Source: Betaproteobacteria bacterium (lineage in GTDB: Bacteria; Pseudomonadota; Gammaproteobacteria; Burkholderiales; SG8-41). Taken from it: a stretch of 46,068 bases of DNA. The first letter of the stretch is position 1. Each line of letters begins with the position of its first letter. The stretch covers positions 1 through 46,068 of the forward strand of contig JANXSE010000027.1 of the NCBI GenBank assembly GCA_025356695.1, given 5' to 3'. The notes below the pieces were generated by a model that saw only the letters and a list, made by a program, of their open reading frames with translations, had not been told where the DNA came from and did no database searches. Below, in pieces: positions 8,103-17,200 of this stretch. Made by a program: the position numbers and the translations under genes.

Positions 8103-8522
8103 TTATTCGTGGTCTGCAATGGAGCCGCGCAGGCGCTTGATGACGCCGGTGCGTTGTTTTGAGTCGAGGCGGCGTTTTTTCGAACCGGCGGTGGGCTTGG
8201 TTGCCCTGCGCAATTTAGGCGGCCGCGCGGCCTGCAAAATCAAGGCGGCCAGCCGCGCACGCGCGTCGGCGCGATTCTGCGATTGCGTACGGAAGCGCTG
8301 TGCGACGATAACGATTTCGCCGGCAGTCGTGGCGCGACTACCGGCGAGTTTAAGCAGCCGCGCGCGCACTGCCGGATTCAGCGCGGCCGAGCCCGCGGCA
8401 CGAAAGCGCAACTGTACCGCCGTCGAGACCTTGTTGACGTTCTGGCCGCCGGGGCCGGACGCGCGTACAAACTGCTCATCGAGGTCGCGCTCGTCGATTA
8501 CCAATTGAGGGGATACCCGCAT
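8103..8522 (-). CDS. arfB: Peptidyl-tRNA hydrolase ArfB (ribosome rescue)
   Basis: 139 residues, the normal length. The catalytic GGQ loop is at residues 25-27 within SGPGGQNVNKVSTAV, and the C-terminus is a basic tail (KKRRLDSKQRTGVIKRLRG) that in ArfB/YaeJ enters the empty mRNA channel of stalled ribosomes. The protein hydrolyses peptidyl-tRNA on ribosomes stuck at the end of a broken mRNA. It is divergent from dsbB, with 166 bp between their starts. Confidence 0.93.
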   Translation of the reverse strand: MRVSPQLVIDERDLDEQFVRASGPGGQNVNKVSTAVQLRFRAAGSAALNPAVRARLLKLAGSRATTAGEIVIVAQRFRTQSQNRADARARLAALILQAARPPKLRRATKPTAGSKKRRLDSKQRTGVIKRLRGSIADHE

Positions 8523-8650
8523 GGCGCGAGTCTAATGGCGCGGTTCGCGGGCGACAAGCCGCCGTCGAAAGTTAATTGCCGCCGGCGCTGAACAAGCGAT
8601 GGCCGGTTGCATCACCCTGACAGGTGGTTTGTCGTCGCAGCGCTTAATTT

Positions 8651-8659
8651 TGCTAGAAT
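8651..8659 (+). promoter_or_regulatory. Extended -10 promoter of dsbB
   Basis: TGCTAGAAT gives the TGn extension plus a 4- or 5-of-6 -10 box (TAGAAT at 8654-8659), 29 bp before the dsbB start. A poor -35 (TTGTCG at 8629) fits with this promoter class, which does not need one. Confidence 0.5.
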
Positions 8660-8688
8660 CCTCTGCTTGATCCGGCAGGCGGGAACGC

Positions 8689-9198
8689 ATGAATTCCATA
8701 CTTTCAAGACTGACACCGCGCCTTTGTTACGCCGCAGGTTTTTTGATCTGCACGGGCTTGCTGGCGTTTGCGTTGTATTTGCAGCATTACGAATTTCAGA
8801 ATCCCTGTCCGCTGTGCATATTGCAGCGTGTCGCATTCATTGGTCTGGGGATTGTATTTCTGGTTGGCGCGATACACGGTCCCGGTCGCTTTGGCGCATG
8901 GGTATACGGCGGTCTGCTGGCGCTGATTGCCGTGCTGGGCATCAGCGTAGCAGGGCGCCACGTCTGGCTGCAGCATTTGCCGAAAGATCGCGTGCCGGAG
9001 TGCGGTCCGGGGCTTGAATACATGTTGAACCGCTTTCCGTTGAGCCAGGCGCTCGAGAAAATTTTCCGCGGTTCGGGCGAATGCGCCGAAGTCAGCTGGA
9101 GACTCTTCACCTTGTCGATCGCCGAGTGGTCGCTGTTATGGTTGATACTCTTCGGTGTCTATGCCATAGCAATTGCCGTCTATGCGAAAAAGCGCTGA
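8689..9198 (+). CDS. dsbB: Disulfide bond formation protein DsbB
   Basis: 169 residues with four predicted membrane helices. The two redox cysteine pairs are present: CPLC at residues 40-43 next to the first periplasmic turn, and C105 with C132 in the second periplasmic loop. DsbB re-oxidises periplasmic DsbA and passes electrons to quinone. Ribosome site GGCGGGA precedes the ATG. The stop is followed 8 bp later by the GTG of the next gene, so both may be on one transcript. Confidence 0.94.
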   Translation: MNSILSRLTPRLCYAAGFLICTGLLAFALYLQHYEFQNPCPLCILQRVAFIGLGIVFLVGAIHGPGRFGAWVYGGLLALIAVLGISVAGRHVWLQHLPKDRVPECGPGLEYMLNRFPLSQALEKIFRGSGECAEVSWRLFTLSIAEWSLLWLILFGVYAIAIAVYAKKR

Positions 9199-9206
9199 GT
9201 TGACGT

Positions 9207-10367
9207 GTGATCATCGATTGCGATACGCATTTTCTTCCGCGCGACGCCTATGACTACGCGGGTCCCGAATGGGATGCGCTCAGGCCGCATTTTGTATTCG
9301 ACGCCAGCGGCCTGCTGACGGAGATTGATTTTCCCGGTGCGCCGCCGGATGTTGCGGGGGCGACACCGCTGCCGCCGCCCGGCAGCGGTTCGCGCCATCC
9401 GGGGTTGTATGACATTGATGTTCGTCTGCGCGATTACGACAAACTCGGCATTGATCGCCAGTTTTTGTTTCCGCAGTTAACTGGTACCGCGTTTTCCTAC
9501 CTTCCCGCTGCGCTGCTCGGCACCGCGATGGCGCATTCGTGGAATCTGGCGGTGCTCAAACACCTGCGAGCGCATCCGCAGCATTTGATTGGCGGCGCGC
9601 TGGTGGCCTTGCAGGACGTAAACGGCGCGATTGCCGAAATGGAGTGGGCGCGCGCAGAGGGATTCCGTGCGGTGATACTGGACAAGGTATTTCCCGTGCA
9701 CGAGCATTGCTATTCCGAGCCGTACGGCAATCATCGCGAATTGTGGCCGTTTTTTGCGCGCGCTGAGGCGTTGAAAATGCCGGTGTTCCTGCACAATATC
9801 CAGCACGGTCATCGCATGACTAATCTGATGAACTACCAGTTCAACGGGCTCGATGTGATGGCGCCTCAGGAAGGCCAGATGAGCCTGGTGTCTCTGTTCA
9901 CCAGCGGACTGCTCGATGATTTTCCCGGTTTGCAGTTTGTATTTACCGAAGCCGGTGTCAGTTTCATCAAACCGCTGGTGCAGCATCTGGACGCGGTTTT
10001 TAATGACGAAGTCGTCGACTACGAATCCGAAGATGCGGCGCCGCGTTTCAACTACCGCAAGCTGACCGGCGGCAAACGCATCGTCTCGGCGGAGGACTAC
10101 AAACCGAAGAATAAACTCGCGCCCAGCCATTATTTCAAGACCAATCTTTTTTTCACGATTGAAACCGAAGAGCTTGAGTTGGCAGAGGCGGTGCGGTTGT
10201 TTGGCGCTACGCAGTTTTTATTTGCCACCGACTATCCGCACGACGACCCCGGCGGGCGCATGAAATACAAGGATGTTGAATTATTTCGCGCCAATCCTGA
10301 TATTGCGTCGGCAGACAAAGAACTGATCTGGCATGGCAATGCCGAGCGGCTGCTCGGATTTGTGTAA
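9207..10367 (+). CDS. Amidohydrolase_2 (ACMSD-like) metal-dependent hydrolase/decarboxylase
   Basis: 386 residues from a GTG start (IIDCDTHF follows). The N-terminal D-x-H metal motif is D6-T-H8, the middle carries FLHNIQHGH, and the C-terminal FATDYPHDD provides the conserved aspartate typical of the amidohydrolase-related family that includes 2-amino-3-carboxymuconate semialdehyde decarboxylase and 6-methylsalicylate/resorcylate decarboxylases. The protein is cytosolic with no signal peptide. The substrate is unknown. It starts 8 bp after dsbB, a spacing that suggests co-transcription but not a shared function. Confidence 0.82.
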   Translation: MIIDCDTHFLPRDAYDYAGPEWDALRPHFVFDASGLLTEIDFPGAPPDVAGATPLPPPGSGSRHPGLYDIDVRLRDYDKLGIDRQFLFPQLTGTAFSYLPAALLGTAMAHSWNLAVLKHLRAHPQHLIGGALVALQDVNGAIAEMEWARAEGFRAVILDKVFPVHEHCYSEPYGNHRELWPFFARAEALKMPVFLHNIQHGHRMTNLMNYQFNGLDVMAPQEGQMSLVSLFTSGLLDDFPGLQFVFTEAGVSFIKPLVQHLDAVFNDEVVDYESEDAAPRFNYRKLTGGKRIVSAEDYKPKNKLAPSHYFKTNLFFTIETEELELAEAVRLFGATQFLFATDYPHDDPGGRMKYKDVELFRANPDIASADKELIWHGNAERLLGFV

Positions 10368-10385
10368 AACGGATTGGCGTAAAAA

Positions 10386-10589
10386 TCAGGCCGGAATATC
10401 CGGCGTCAGCTGCCGCTCAAGGTGGCGGATCTGGTCTTTTAGCAGCAGCTTCCTTTTTTTCATCCGTTGCAGTTGCAACTGATCCTGACCGGGTTCGTTT
10501 GACAATCGCGAAATGATGTCATCAAGGTCGCGATGCTCGATCTGGAGCTCGCTGACACGTCGTCTGATTGATTCAAAATCCGGCTGCAT
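10386..10589 (-). CDS. YdcH-like (DUF465) small coiled-coil protein
   Basis: 67 residues from the ATG at 10589, which has AAGGTG just upstream; an 11-codon longer frame exists but looks non-coding. The protein is almost all helix with heptad-like spacing: LQIEHRDLDDIISRL, then LKDQIRHLERQL, and a basic MKKRKLLLKDQI stretch characteristic of DUF465. Function is unknown across the family. Convergent with the amidohydrolase gene. Confidence 0.8.
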   Translation of the reverse strand: MQPDFESIRRRVSELQIEHRDLDDIISRLSNEPGQDQLQLQRMKKRKLLLKDQIRHLERQLTPDIPA

Positions 10590-10699
10590 GGCCAGACACC
10601 TTGCCGCGGATGGTCGGGGCAAAAGTATATCGCGAAAAGCGTATTCTGTGACTGCCTGTGAGCCCCGAGAATTCCCGGTTTGAGGCGGTTTTCATGCGC

Positions 10700-10705
10700 T
10701 AGAAT
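10700..10705 (+). promoter_or_regulatory. Possible -10 box upstream of the molybdenum hydroxylase genes
   Basis: TAGAAT lies 33 bp before the ATG of the 2Fe-2S subunit. The -35 region is poor, so this is a weak call based on the box and its distance. Confidence 0.3.
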
Positions 10706-10738
10706 GTGCGCAGAACATAACAAGCTGGAGGATGAAAG

Positions 10739-11245
10739 ATGGCCCTATCGATCAACGTAAACGGGCAGGCGCACAGCTCGGAAGCCGCGCCGGACACCCC
10801 GTTGCTTTACGTGCTGCGCAATGACCTCGGACTCAACGGCGCCAAATACGGCTGCGGCGTATCGCAGTGCGGCGCCTGCACGGTGCTTGTGGAGGGCAAA
10901 GCCGTGCGTTCATGCGTTACGGCGATGTCCGCAGCCGGAGGCAGGAAAATCACCACGCTTGAAGGTCTTGCTGTCGGCGGCAAGCTGCATCCTTTGCAGC
11001 AGGCCTTCATGGATGAACAGGCCGCCCAATGCGGTTTCTGCGCCAACGGCATGATCATGACCGCCAAGGCCTTCCTTGATCGCAATCCGCAGCCGAGCGA
11101 GGCGCAGATACGCAAAGCGCTGGCGGCAAACCTGTGCCGTTGCGGCACACACAACCGCATCGTGCGCGCAGTGCAGCGCGCCGCCAGGGTTATGGCAGGG
11201 ACGTCCGGACGCACTGCGGTCGCCGCCGAAGGAGCGCAGGCATGA
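10739..11245 (+). CDS. 2Fe-2S subunit of an IorAB-type molybdenum hydroxylase
   Basis: 168 residues. It has the two iron-sulfur sites of the xanthine oxidase family: plant-ferredoxin type with C39, C44, C47 and C59, then the helical site with C98, C101, C133 and C135. It carries electrons from the molybdenum centre of the partner encoded next. The length matches the small subunit of isoquinoline 1-oxidoreductase and nicotinate or aldehyde dehydrogenases of this type. A strong ribosome site (CTGGAGGATGAAAG) precedes the ATG. The stop overlaps the next start (ATGA). Confidence 0.9.
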   Translation: MALSINVNGQAHSSEAAPDTPLLYVLRNDLGLNGAKYGCGVSQCGACTVLVEGKAVRSCVTAMSAAGGRKITTLEGLAVGGKLHPLQQAFMDEQAAQCGFCANGMIMTAKAFLDRNPQPSEAQIRKALAANLCRCGTHNRIVRAVQRAARVMAGTSGRTAVAAEGAQA

Positions 11246-13464
11246 GCGAAATCCAAAGTGAAAAAATGAGCCGCCGTTCGTTTCTCAAACGCAGCGGCGG
11301 TATTGTCATCGGTTTCAGCATCCTGCCCGCAGTGATGGCGCAGCCGCAACCGGCGCAACTGCCGGGCAGTTTGCAGGGTAACCGCATGCTCGACGGCTGG
11401 TTGCGCATCAGCGCCGACGGCAGGGTAACCGTGTTTACCGGCAAGGTTGAACTCGGGCAGGGGATATTGACGGCGCTGGCGCAGATCGCCGCGGATGAAC
11501 TCGATGTCAGTTACGACCGCATCGATATGGTCTCGGCAGACACCTCGCGCAGTCCGAATGAAGGCATGACCGCCGGCAGTCAATCGGTCGAGCAGAGCGG
11601 TACGGCTTTGCATTACGCCGCTGCGGAAGCGCGCGAGGTTCTGTTGCAGCTGGCCGCAACGCGTCTTGGCGTCGCCGCGGAAAGCCTGTCGGTCAGCGAT
11701 GGCACGGTGAGCGCCGGCAGTGCCAAAACAACCTATTGGGAACTGGCGCAGAGTGCGAACTTCAAACGCGAAGCCACTGCACGCGCCAAACCAAAACCTG
11801 CAGCGCGCCGCAACGTCATCGGCAAATCGGTGCCACGCCGGGATATTCCGAAAAAAGTGCGCGGCGAAGCCGCGTACGTTCAGGATATGCGTTTGCCGGC
11901 GATGGTATTCGGACGCGTAGTACGTCCGCCGTCGCGTCGTGCCCAACTGGAAGCGTTGGACGAAGCGGCGGTACGCGCTATGCCGGGCGTCATCGCAGTG
12001 TTGCGCGATGGCAATTTTCTTGCCGTTGCAGCCGAACGTGAAGAACAGGCGATCAAGGCGGCGGAAAAAATGCGCGCCGTTGCCAAATGGAAAGAAGTGG
12101 CCGATCTGCCACCACGCGGCATGGCGCTCTACGAACACCTGCTGAAACTACCGTCGAAAGACTCGGTCATTAACGCCAAAACCGGTAGTGCCGGCGGCGG
12201 GCAGGTCTCAACCGTTGAAGCGACCTACACGCGGCCCTACCAGTGCCATGCGTCGATCGGACCTTCCTGCGCGCTGGCGCAATTCAAGGACGGCAAGCTG
12301 ACGGTGTGGACGCACAGCCAGGGCGTGTTTCCCCTGCGCCAGCATCTGGCACGCCTGAGCGGACTCGGCGAAGCGAACGTCATCGCGGTGCATGTCGAAG
12401 GTTCGGGATGCTACGGTCACAATGCGGCTGACGACGTGGCGGGTGACGCCGCTTTGCTGGCGCGTGCAACCGGCGGCCGGCCGGTCAAACTGCAATGGAT
12501 GCGTGAAGATGAATTCGGCTGGGAGCCATACGGTTCACCGATGGTGATGAAGATGCGGGCGCGCATCAATACCGGTGGTCAGGTGGTTGACTGGCGGCAT
12601 GACGTGTGGAGTCATCCGCATAGCACGCGTCCCGGCGGTCCCGGCACCAATTTGCTGGCGGGCGCCGATCTGGCGAAACCGCAGCAGTTGGGCGAGGCAG
12701 TCAACACGCCGCAGCCGAACGGTGCGGCGGATCGCAATGCGGTGCCGTTTTACGATTTTCCGAGTCAGCGTATCGTGCTGCATTACCTGCCGGAAATGCC
12801 GTTGCGGACTTCGGCATTGCGCACGCTGGGTGCTTACGCCAACGTATTCGCGGCTGAATCGTTTATTGACGAGGTGGCAATCGCCGCTGGCGCCGACCCG
12901 GTGGAGTTCAGGTTGCGTCATATGAAAGACGCGCGGGCGCGGGCGGTGATTGAAGCGGTGGCGCAGAAGGCCGGCTGGAAACCCGGCGCCAAAGGCGATG
13001 GCACACGCGGTCGCGGATTTGCCTTTGCAAGATACAAGAACGTGGCTGCCTATGTGGCGATTGTTGTCGATGTAGAAGTCGATCGCGCCAGCGGAAAAGT
13101 GCAGGTGAAACGCGCGGTGTCGGCGGTCGACGCCGGCATGATCGTTAATCCGGATGGTGTGAAAAACCAGATCGAAGGCGGCATTATTCAGTCAACCAGC
13201 TGGACGCTGAAAGAGCAGTTGCAATACGACCAGCAGAAGGTGCTGACGCGGAGTTGGTCGGAGTATCCAATACTGACCTTCCCGGAAGTGCCGGCGGTTG
13301 AAGTGGTGCTGCTCGACCGGCCGGATGAAAAATCGCTCGGTACCGGCGAAGGTTCGCAGGGCCCCACCGTGGCGGCGGTCGCCAATGCGATTGCCAATGC
13401 AACCGGGCGGCGCGTGCGCGACCTGCCGTTTACGCCGGCGCGCATCAAGGCGGCGCTGGCCTGA
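11242..13464 (+). CDS. Molybdopterin-binding large subunit, IorB-type, Tat-exported
   Basis: 740 residues from the ATG at 11242; an open stretch of 36 codons before it overlaps the previous gene and is not coding. The N-terminus has a twin-arginine signal (SRRSFLKRSGG, then a hydrophobic segment ending AVMAQPQ), so the folded complex is probably sent to the periplasm. The molybdenum-cytosine-dinucleotide subunit follows, ending with the catalytic glutamate in GTGEGSQGP (E703). The fused two-domain layout fits isoquinoline 1-oxidoreductase beta and related aldehyde or N-heterocycle hydroxylases. No FAD subunit or MoCo chaperone gene adjoins, so electrons probably go to a cytochrome c, perhaps the dihaem protein at 6589-7461 (inference). 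Confidence 0.9.
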   Translation: MSEIQSEKMSRRSFLKRSGGIVIGFSILPAVMAQPQPAQLPGSLQGNRMLDGWLRISADGRVTVFTGKVELGQGILTALAQIAADELDVSYDRIDMVSADTSRSPNEGMTAGSQSVEQSGTALHYAAAEAREVLLQLAATRLGVAAESLSVSDGTVSAGSAKTTYWELAQSANFKREATARAKPKPAARRNVIGKSVPRRDIPKKVRGEAAYVQDMRLPAMVFGRVVRPPSRRAQLEALDEAAVRAMPGVIAVLRDGNFLAVAAEREEQAIKAAEKMRAVAKWKEVADLPPRGMALYEHLLKLPSKDSVINAKTGSAGGGQVSTVEATYTRPYQCHASIGPSCALAQFKDGKLTVWTHSQGVFPLRQHLARLSGLGEANVIAVHVEGSGCYGHNAADDVAGDAALLARATGGRPVKLQWMREDEFGWEPYGSPMVMKMRARINTGGQVVDWRHDVWSHPHSTRPGGPGTNLLAGADLAKPQQLGEAVNTPQPNGAADRNAVPFYDFPSQRIVLHYLPEMPLRTSALRTLGAYANVFAAESFIDEVAIAAGADPVEFRLRHMKDARARAVIEAVAQKAGWKPGAKGDGTRGRGFAFARYKNVAAYVAIVVDVEVDRASGKVQVKRAVSAVDAGMIVNPDGVKNQIEGGIIQSTSWTLKEQLQYDQQKVLTRSWSEYPILTFPEVPAVEVVLLDRPDEKSLGTGEGSQGPTVAAVANAIANATGRRVRDLPFTPARIKAALA

Positions 13465-13503
13465 TCGAACTTGTATTGGGGGAATAGGGCTGACAAAAAA
13501 ATT

Positions 13504-13542
13504 GCGGCAACACCGGAGGAGGAGGGGGCCCGGAGTTGCCGC
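13504..13542 (+). terminator. Possible stem-loop terminator after the molybdenum hydroxylase
   Basis: Arms GCGGCAAC (13504-13511) and GTTGCCGC (13535-13542) are perfect complements, with an extra CCGG/CCGG pairing inside. It lies 40 bp past the stop. No T-tract follows, so termination is uncertain. Confidence 0.4.
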
Positions 13543-13586
13543 CGCTGTCACGGGGACAGCGCCTAGAGCGTAGGCGCGACCGGCGT

Positions 13587-13832
13587 TTAAACCTGCGACG
13601 CCAGTGCGTAAATTCTGTCCATCAACAATTCTGCGTCCAAGGCGGACAAGTCGTCCGGCAACTCCGGACTGAGCGACCGCTGAGGCGGGATGTGAATGGC
13701 GTGGAGCACTGCCGGATTCCAGTTTGCGTCCACATCGTCACCATAGGTGCCATTCTTCAGGCGGGTTTCGCCAGCCGCGTCTTTGACGGCGTCGATCCGT
13801 GTTTTGCGATAATCGTTCATGTAAACCAACAT
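13587..13832 (-). CDS. Hypothetical small protein
   Basis: 81 residues from the ATG at 13832, chosen because AAGAGG lies 6 nt upstream; the frame is open 22 codons further without a ribosome site. It is soluble, acidic in its C-terminal half (LPDDLSALDAELLMDRIYAL), and has no recognised motif or signal peptide. It sits alone between the molybdenum hydroxylase and the ammonia-lyase, with an AT-rich stretch behind it that could serve as promoter. I do not recognise the family. Confidence 0.55.
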   Translation of the reverse strand: MLVYMNDYRKTRIDAVKDAAGETRLKNGTYGDDVDANWNPAVLHAIHIPPQRSLSPELPDDLSALDAELLMDRIYALASQV

Positions 13833-14114
13833 GTTCAGCCTCTTGGCGGTAATTTGATATCCGGTTACACACAGGGGTATCCGCAAGTTGCAGGCCAACT
13901 AACGGCAGACCTGCTTTAAAAATGAAGCAGCCTTTGTAAAATGATGTTTTATAATGATAAAAATTAATAACGGCATAATGACAATAATGTATTCAAGCGC
14001 TAAATCGGCTGGTTTTGCCTGCCGATTTCATGACAGGACGCCGAAGGCAGCTACAGTCGGCATCGGAATTTCGTCGCTTCCGGCGCTGGCGGCCGCACCC
14101 GGGGTGGAGCAGGC
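13833..14114. promoter_or_regulatory. AT-rich divergent intergenic region with a stem-loop
   Basis: Holds the likely promoters of the small hypothetical gene (minus) and the ammonia-lyase gene (plus). From 13916 to 13995 it is strongly AT-rich with several TATAAT-like stretches. A perfect 8-bp inverted repeat, AAATCGGC at 14002-14009 and GCCGATTT at 14021-14028, lies about 90 bp before the ammonia-lyase start and could be an operator or leader hairpin. Confidence 0.45.
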
Positions 14115-15083
14115 ATGAGTGCGGCGGGGAAAGCCCCGGTTGTTTTCGCGGATGTAGCGGCCGCAGCGCGGCTGTTGGCCGGGATTGCGCAGCGGACACC
14201 GGTCATGACCTCAAGCAGCGTTGACGCCCGTACGGGTGCTAAAGTCTTTTTCAAATGCGAGAATTTTCAACGCATGGGCGCGTTTAAATTCCGCGGCGCC
14301 TACAACGCGCTGTCCAATCTTGATGCAACGCAACGACGCGCCGGCGTGGTGGCGTTTTCCTCCGGCAATCACGCCCAGGCCGTTGCGCTGGCGGGGCGCC
14401 TGCTTGGCATTCCGGCAACCATCGTCATGCCGTCAAATGCGCCTGCGGTGAAACTGGCGGCAACCAAGGGTTATGGCGCCGAGGTCGTAACCTACGATGC
14501 GAAAACGCAGAATCGTGAGGCGATTGCAAAAGAGCTCGCGGCGACACGCAACCTGACCTTGATCCCGCCGTTCGACCATCCGCATATTGTCGCCGGGCAG
14601 GGTACCGCCGCGCTGGAATTGATCGAGGAGACCGGCGCGCTCGACTATCTGCTGGTGCCCTGCGGCGGCGGCGGGCTGATTTCCGGCTGCGCCATTGCTG
14701 CCAATCATCTTTCGCCTGGCATTAAAGTCATTGGTGTCGAGCCGGCGGCGGGCGACGATGTGACGCGTTCTTTTAAAACGGGCGTGCTGCAATCAGTGCA
14801 CAACCCGGACACCATCGCCGACGGCGCGCGCACCAGTTCTGCAGGGGCAGTGACCTTTCCATTGATCATGCAACACGTGCATGCAATGCACACCGTGACC
14901 GATGCGGAACTCGCGCCTGCGATGTTTTACCTCTGGGAACGCATGAAGATGGTGATTGAGCCGACCGGTGCGCTGGGGGCGGCGGCATTGTTTGAGGGAA
15001 AAATCGACGCCCGCGGCAAACGTGTTGGCATCATCGTCAGCGGCGGCAACGTCGATTTCAAAAGCGTTTCCGCACTGCTTTGA
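14115..15083 (+). CDS. PLP-dependent threonine/serine ammonia-lyase family protein
   Basis: 322 residues of fold-type II PLP enzyme. The cofactor lysine is K58 in GAFKFRGAYNAL, followed by SSGNHAQ for substrate binding and the phosphate-holding loop CGGGGLISG. There is no C-terminal ACT domain, so it is not the isoleucine-controlled biosynthetic IlvA. The length fits catabolic threonine dehydratase, serine racemase or threo-3-hydroxyaspartate ammonia-lyase. The exact substrate cannot be decided here. A ribosome site (GGTGGAGCAGG) precedes the ATG. Confidence 0.88.
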   Translation: MSAAGKAPVVFADVAAAARLLAGIAQRTPVMTSSSVDARTGAKVFFKCENFQRMGAFKFRGAYNALSNLDATQRRAGVVAFSSGNHAQAVALAGRLLGIPATIVMPSNAPAVKLAATKGYGAEVVTYDAKTQNREAIAKELAATRNLTLIPPFDHPHIVAGQGTAALELIEETGALDYLLVPCGGGGLISGCAIAANHLSPGIKVIGVEPAAGDDVTRSFKTGVLQSVHNPDTIADGARTSSAGAVTFPLIMQHVHAMHTVTDAELAPAMFYLWERMKMVIEPTGALGAAALFEGKIDARGKRVGIIVSGGNVDFKSVSALL

Positions 15084-15145
15084 AATCCGGCGTCGTCAAC
15101 GCGCGCTGTTTCCGGACGTTATGTGGAAACGCCTGCGGGCCGGCC

Positions 15146-15154
15146 TGATAGAAT
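15146..15154 (+). promoter_or_regulatory. Extended -10 promoter
   Basis: TGATAGAAT matches the TGn extension plus TAGAAT (15149-15154), 33 bp before the start of the spermidine-synthase-like gene, the same pattern as the dsbB promoter. Confidence 0.5.
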
Positions 15155-15187
15155 CGCGCCTTTGTAAAATTTGCCCGGACCATTGAA

Positions 15188-17197
15188 ATGATCCTGTACG
15201 CTTCTGCTATTTTCCTCGGCGCCTTTTTGCTGTTTCTGGTGCAACCGATTATCGCCAAACAGATTTTGCCGTGGTTCGGCGGTTCTGCTGCGGTATGGGC
15301 GACCTGCATGGTTTTTTTCCAGATGGCTTTGCTGGCGGGTTATGCCTACGCCGACTTCACGACGCGGCATCTGACGCCGCGGCGCCAGGTCATATTGCAT
15401 CTGGTTTTGCTGGCGGTGAGTTTGCTGGTGCTGCCGATCACGCCGGATGTGTCATGGAAACCCGGCGGTGAGGACAATCCGAGTTGGCGCATTCTCGGCC
15501 TGCTGACGGTGACTATCGGTCTGCCGTATTTCATATTGTCGACTACCAGCCCGTTGTTGCAGGCATGGTTCGCGCGGCGTTTTCATCACGCCATTCCATA
15601 TCGCCTGTTTGCACTGTCGAATCTTGCCTCGCTGCTGGCGCTGCTGGCCTATCCGGTCATGATAGAGCCGTGGGTGACAACCTATGTGCAATCGATTACC
15701 TGGTCGGTGTTTTACGGCCTGTTTGTATGTTTGTGCGGTTATGCGGCAATTGCCAGTGCGCGTAGCGCGGCGAATGACGCGGCGGCGCCCGCGGCTGACA
15801 CTGTCGCAGACACGCCGCCGCCGAGCGCCGGCAGCCAGTTGATCTGGATGACGCTGGCGGCGACTGCGACCTTTCTTTTGCTGGCAGTTACCACGCACAT
15901 CACGCAAAACGTTGCGTCGCTGCCCTTCCTGTGGATATTGCCGCTGTCTTTGTATCTGGCCACCTTCATTCTGTGTTTCGATCACCCGCGCTGGTACCGC
16001 CGCCAGGTATTTTTGCTGCTGGTCGCTGTTTTGTTGCCGCTGATGGCCTGGTACTCCGACTCGCTCAATCTGAAGCTGGTTATTCCGATGTACCTGTTCG
16101 GGTTGTTCGTCTGCTGCATGTTCTGTCACGGTGAGTTGTCGCAACTCAAACCGTCACCGCGTTATCTCACGCGCTATTACCTGATGATCTCGGTCGGCGG
16201 CGCGGTTGGCGGCCTGCTGGTGGGTTTTGGCGCGCCGTATCTGCTCAAGGGCTACTTCGAACTCGCCATCGGCCTCACGGCCTGCGCCTGCCTGCTGCTT
16301 TATCGCACCTACCGGCTTGCCTGGTGGGCGATGATAGGCGCTGCCGGCGTCGTTGGCGCGACGGCGTGGGGCGCCGGCAAGTCGGTTGACCGTCAGGTCA
16401 CCGATTCGATCGTGATGATGCGCAATTTTTATAGCGTGCTGAAGGTGCGCGAATTTGACGATCCGGCGGTCTTCCGTACGCTCGTGCATGGCGGCATCAT
16501 GCACGGCGGCCAGTTGATGGATCCGCAATATCGCCTGCGCGCCAGCAGCTATTTCGGTTACACCAGCGGCTACGGGCGCATGTTCGCGAGTTTGCCGGAG
16601 GCGCCGCGCAAGGTTGGCATCATCGGTCTCGGCGCCGGTTCAGTTATCGCCTACGGACGCAAAGGCGACGTCTTCCGTTTTTACGAAATCAATCCGCAGG
16701 TCGTCGATGTCGCACGCAGCGAATTTACTTTCATCAAGGATACGCCGGCAAAGATTGAAATCGAGCTCGGTGATGGTCGCCTGGTGCTTGAACGCGAGGC
16801 GAGCCAGCAATTCGACGTGCTGGCAATGGATGCGTTCTCCGGTGATTCGATTCCGATGCACTTGCTTACGCGCGAAGCGATGCAGATTTATCTGCGCCAC
16901 CTCAAGCCCGGCGGTGTATTGATTTTCCAGGCGACCAACCGTTTCCTGAATATCCCGCCTATCGTGGCGAGTCTGGCCAATGAGTTCGGCCTTGCTGCGG
17001 TGCTGATCAGCGATTCGCCGGCGAGTGAAGAGGGTATTGATTATTGGACGAACGGTACCGATCAGGTCATCGTCACGGCAAACCGCGAATTTTTGCAGTC
17101 TGAAAAAATTCGCAGCGTGGCCACGGAGATCAGCATCCCTGCCGGATTTCGCGTGTGGACTGACGATTTCAATAATCTTATTCGCGTATTGAAGTAA
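15188..17197 (+). CDS. Membrane-anchored spermidine synthase-like protein
   Basis: 669 residues. The N-terminal 400 residues contain about ten hydrophobic helices in an MFS-like arrangement (the opening ASAIFLGAFLLFLVQPI is typical of this family). The C-terminal 200 residues form a Rossmann methyltransferase/aminopropyltransferase domain: GIIGLGAGSVIAYG near 476, the acidic FYEINPQVVDVA strand, and MDAFSGDSIPMHLL where polyamine synthases carry catalytic residues. It is commonly annotated as a fused MFS/spermidine synthase; activity has rarely been shown. No ribosome site is obvious. It converges on the next gene with 3 bp between stops, leaving no room for terminators. Confidence 0.82.
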   Translation: MILYASAIFLGAFLLFLVQPIIAKQILPWFGGSAAVWATCMVFFQMALLAGYAYADFTTRHLTPRRQVILHLVLLAVSLLVLPITPDVSWKPGGEDNPSWRILGLLTVTIGLPYFILSTTSPLLQAWFARRFHHAIPYRLFALSNLASLLALLAYPVMIEPWVTTYVQSITWSVFYGLFVCLCGYAAIASARSAANDAAAPAADTVADTPPPSAGSQLIWMTLAATATFLLLAVTTHITQNVASLPFLWILPLSLYLATFILCFDHPRWYRRQVFLLLVAVLLPLMAWYSDSLNLKLVIPMYLFGLFVCCMFCHGELSQLKPSPRYLTRYYLMISVGGAVGGLLVGFGAPYLLKGYFELAIGLTACACLLLYRTYRLAWWAMIGAAGVVGATAWGAGKSVDRQVTDSIVMMRNFYSVLKVREFDDPAVFRTLVHGGIMHGGQLMDPQYRLRASSYFGYTSGYGRMFASLPEAPRKVGIIGLGAGSVIAYGRKGDVFRFYEINPQVVDVARSEFTFIKDTPAKIEIELGDGRLVLEREASQQFDVLAMDAFSGDSIPMHLLTREAMQIYLRHLKPGGVLIFQATNRFLNIPPIVASLANEFGLAAVLISDSPASEEGIDYWTNGTDQVIVTANREFLQSEKIRSVATEISIPAGFRVWTDDFNNLIRVLK

Positions 17198-17200
17198 CTG

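Noticed and set aside
10807..12138. Minus-strand ORF of 443 codons
   Set aside because: Antisense to the molybdenum hydroxylase genes; a product of the GC-rich codon pattern, without any motif.
6589..13464. Treating the dihaem cytochrome as a subunit of the molybdenum hydroxylase
   Set aside because: The genes are on opposite strands and separated by five unrelated genes; only a loose functional link can be proposed.
14115..15083. Naming the ammonia-lyase ilvA
   Set aside because: The regulatory ACT-like domain is missing and isoleucine genes are not nearby, so a catabolic or racemase-type enzyme is equally likely.
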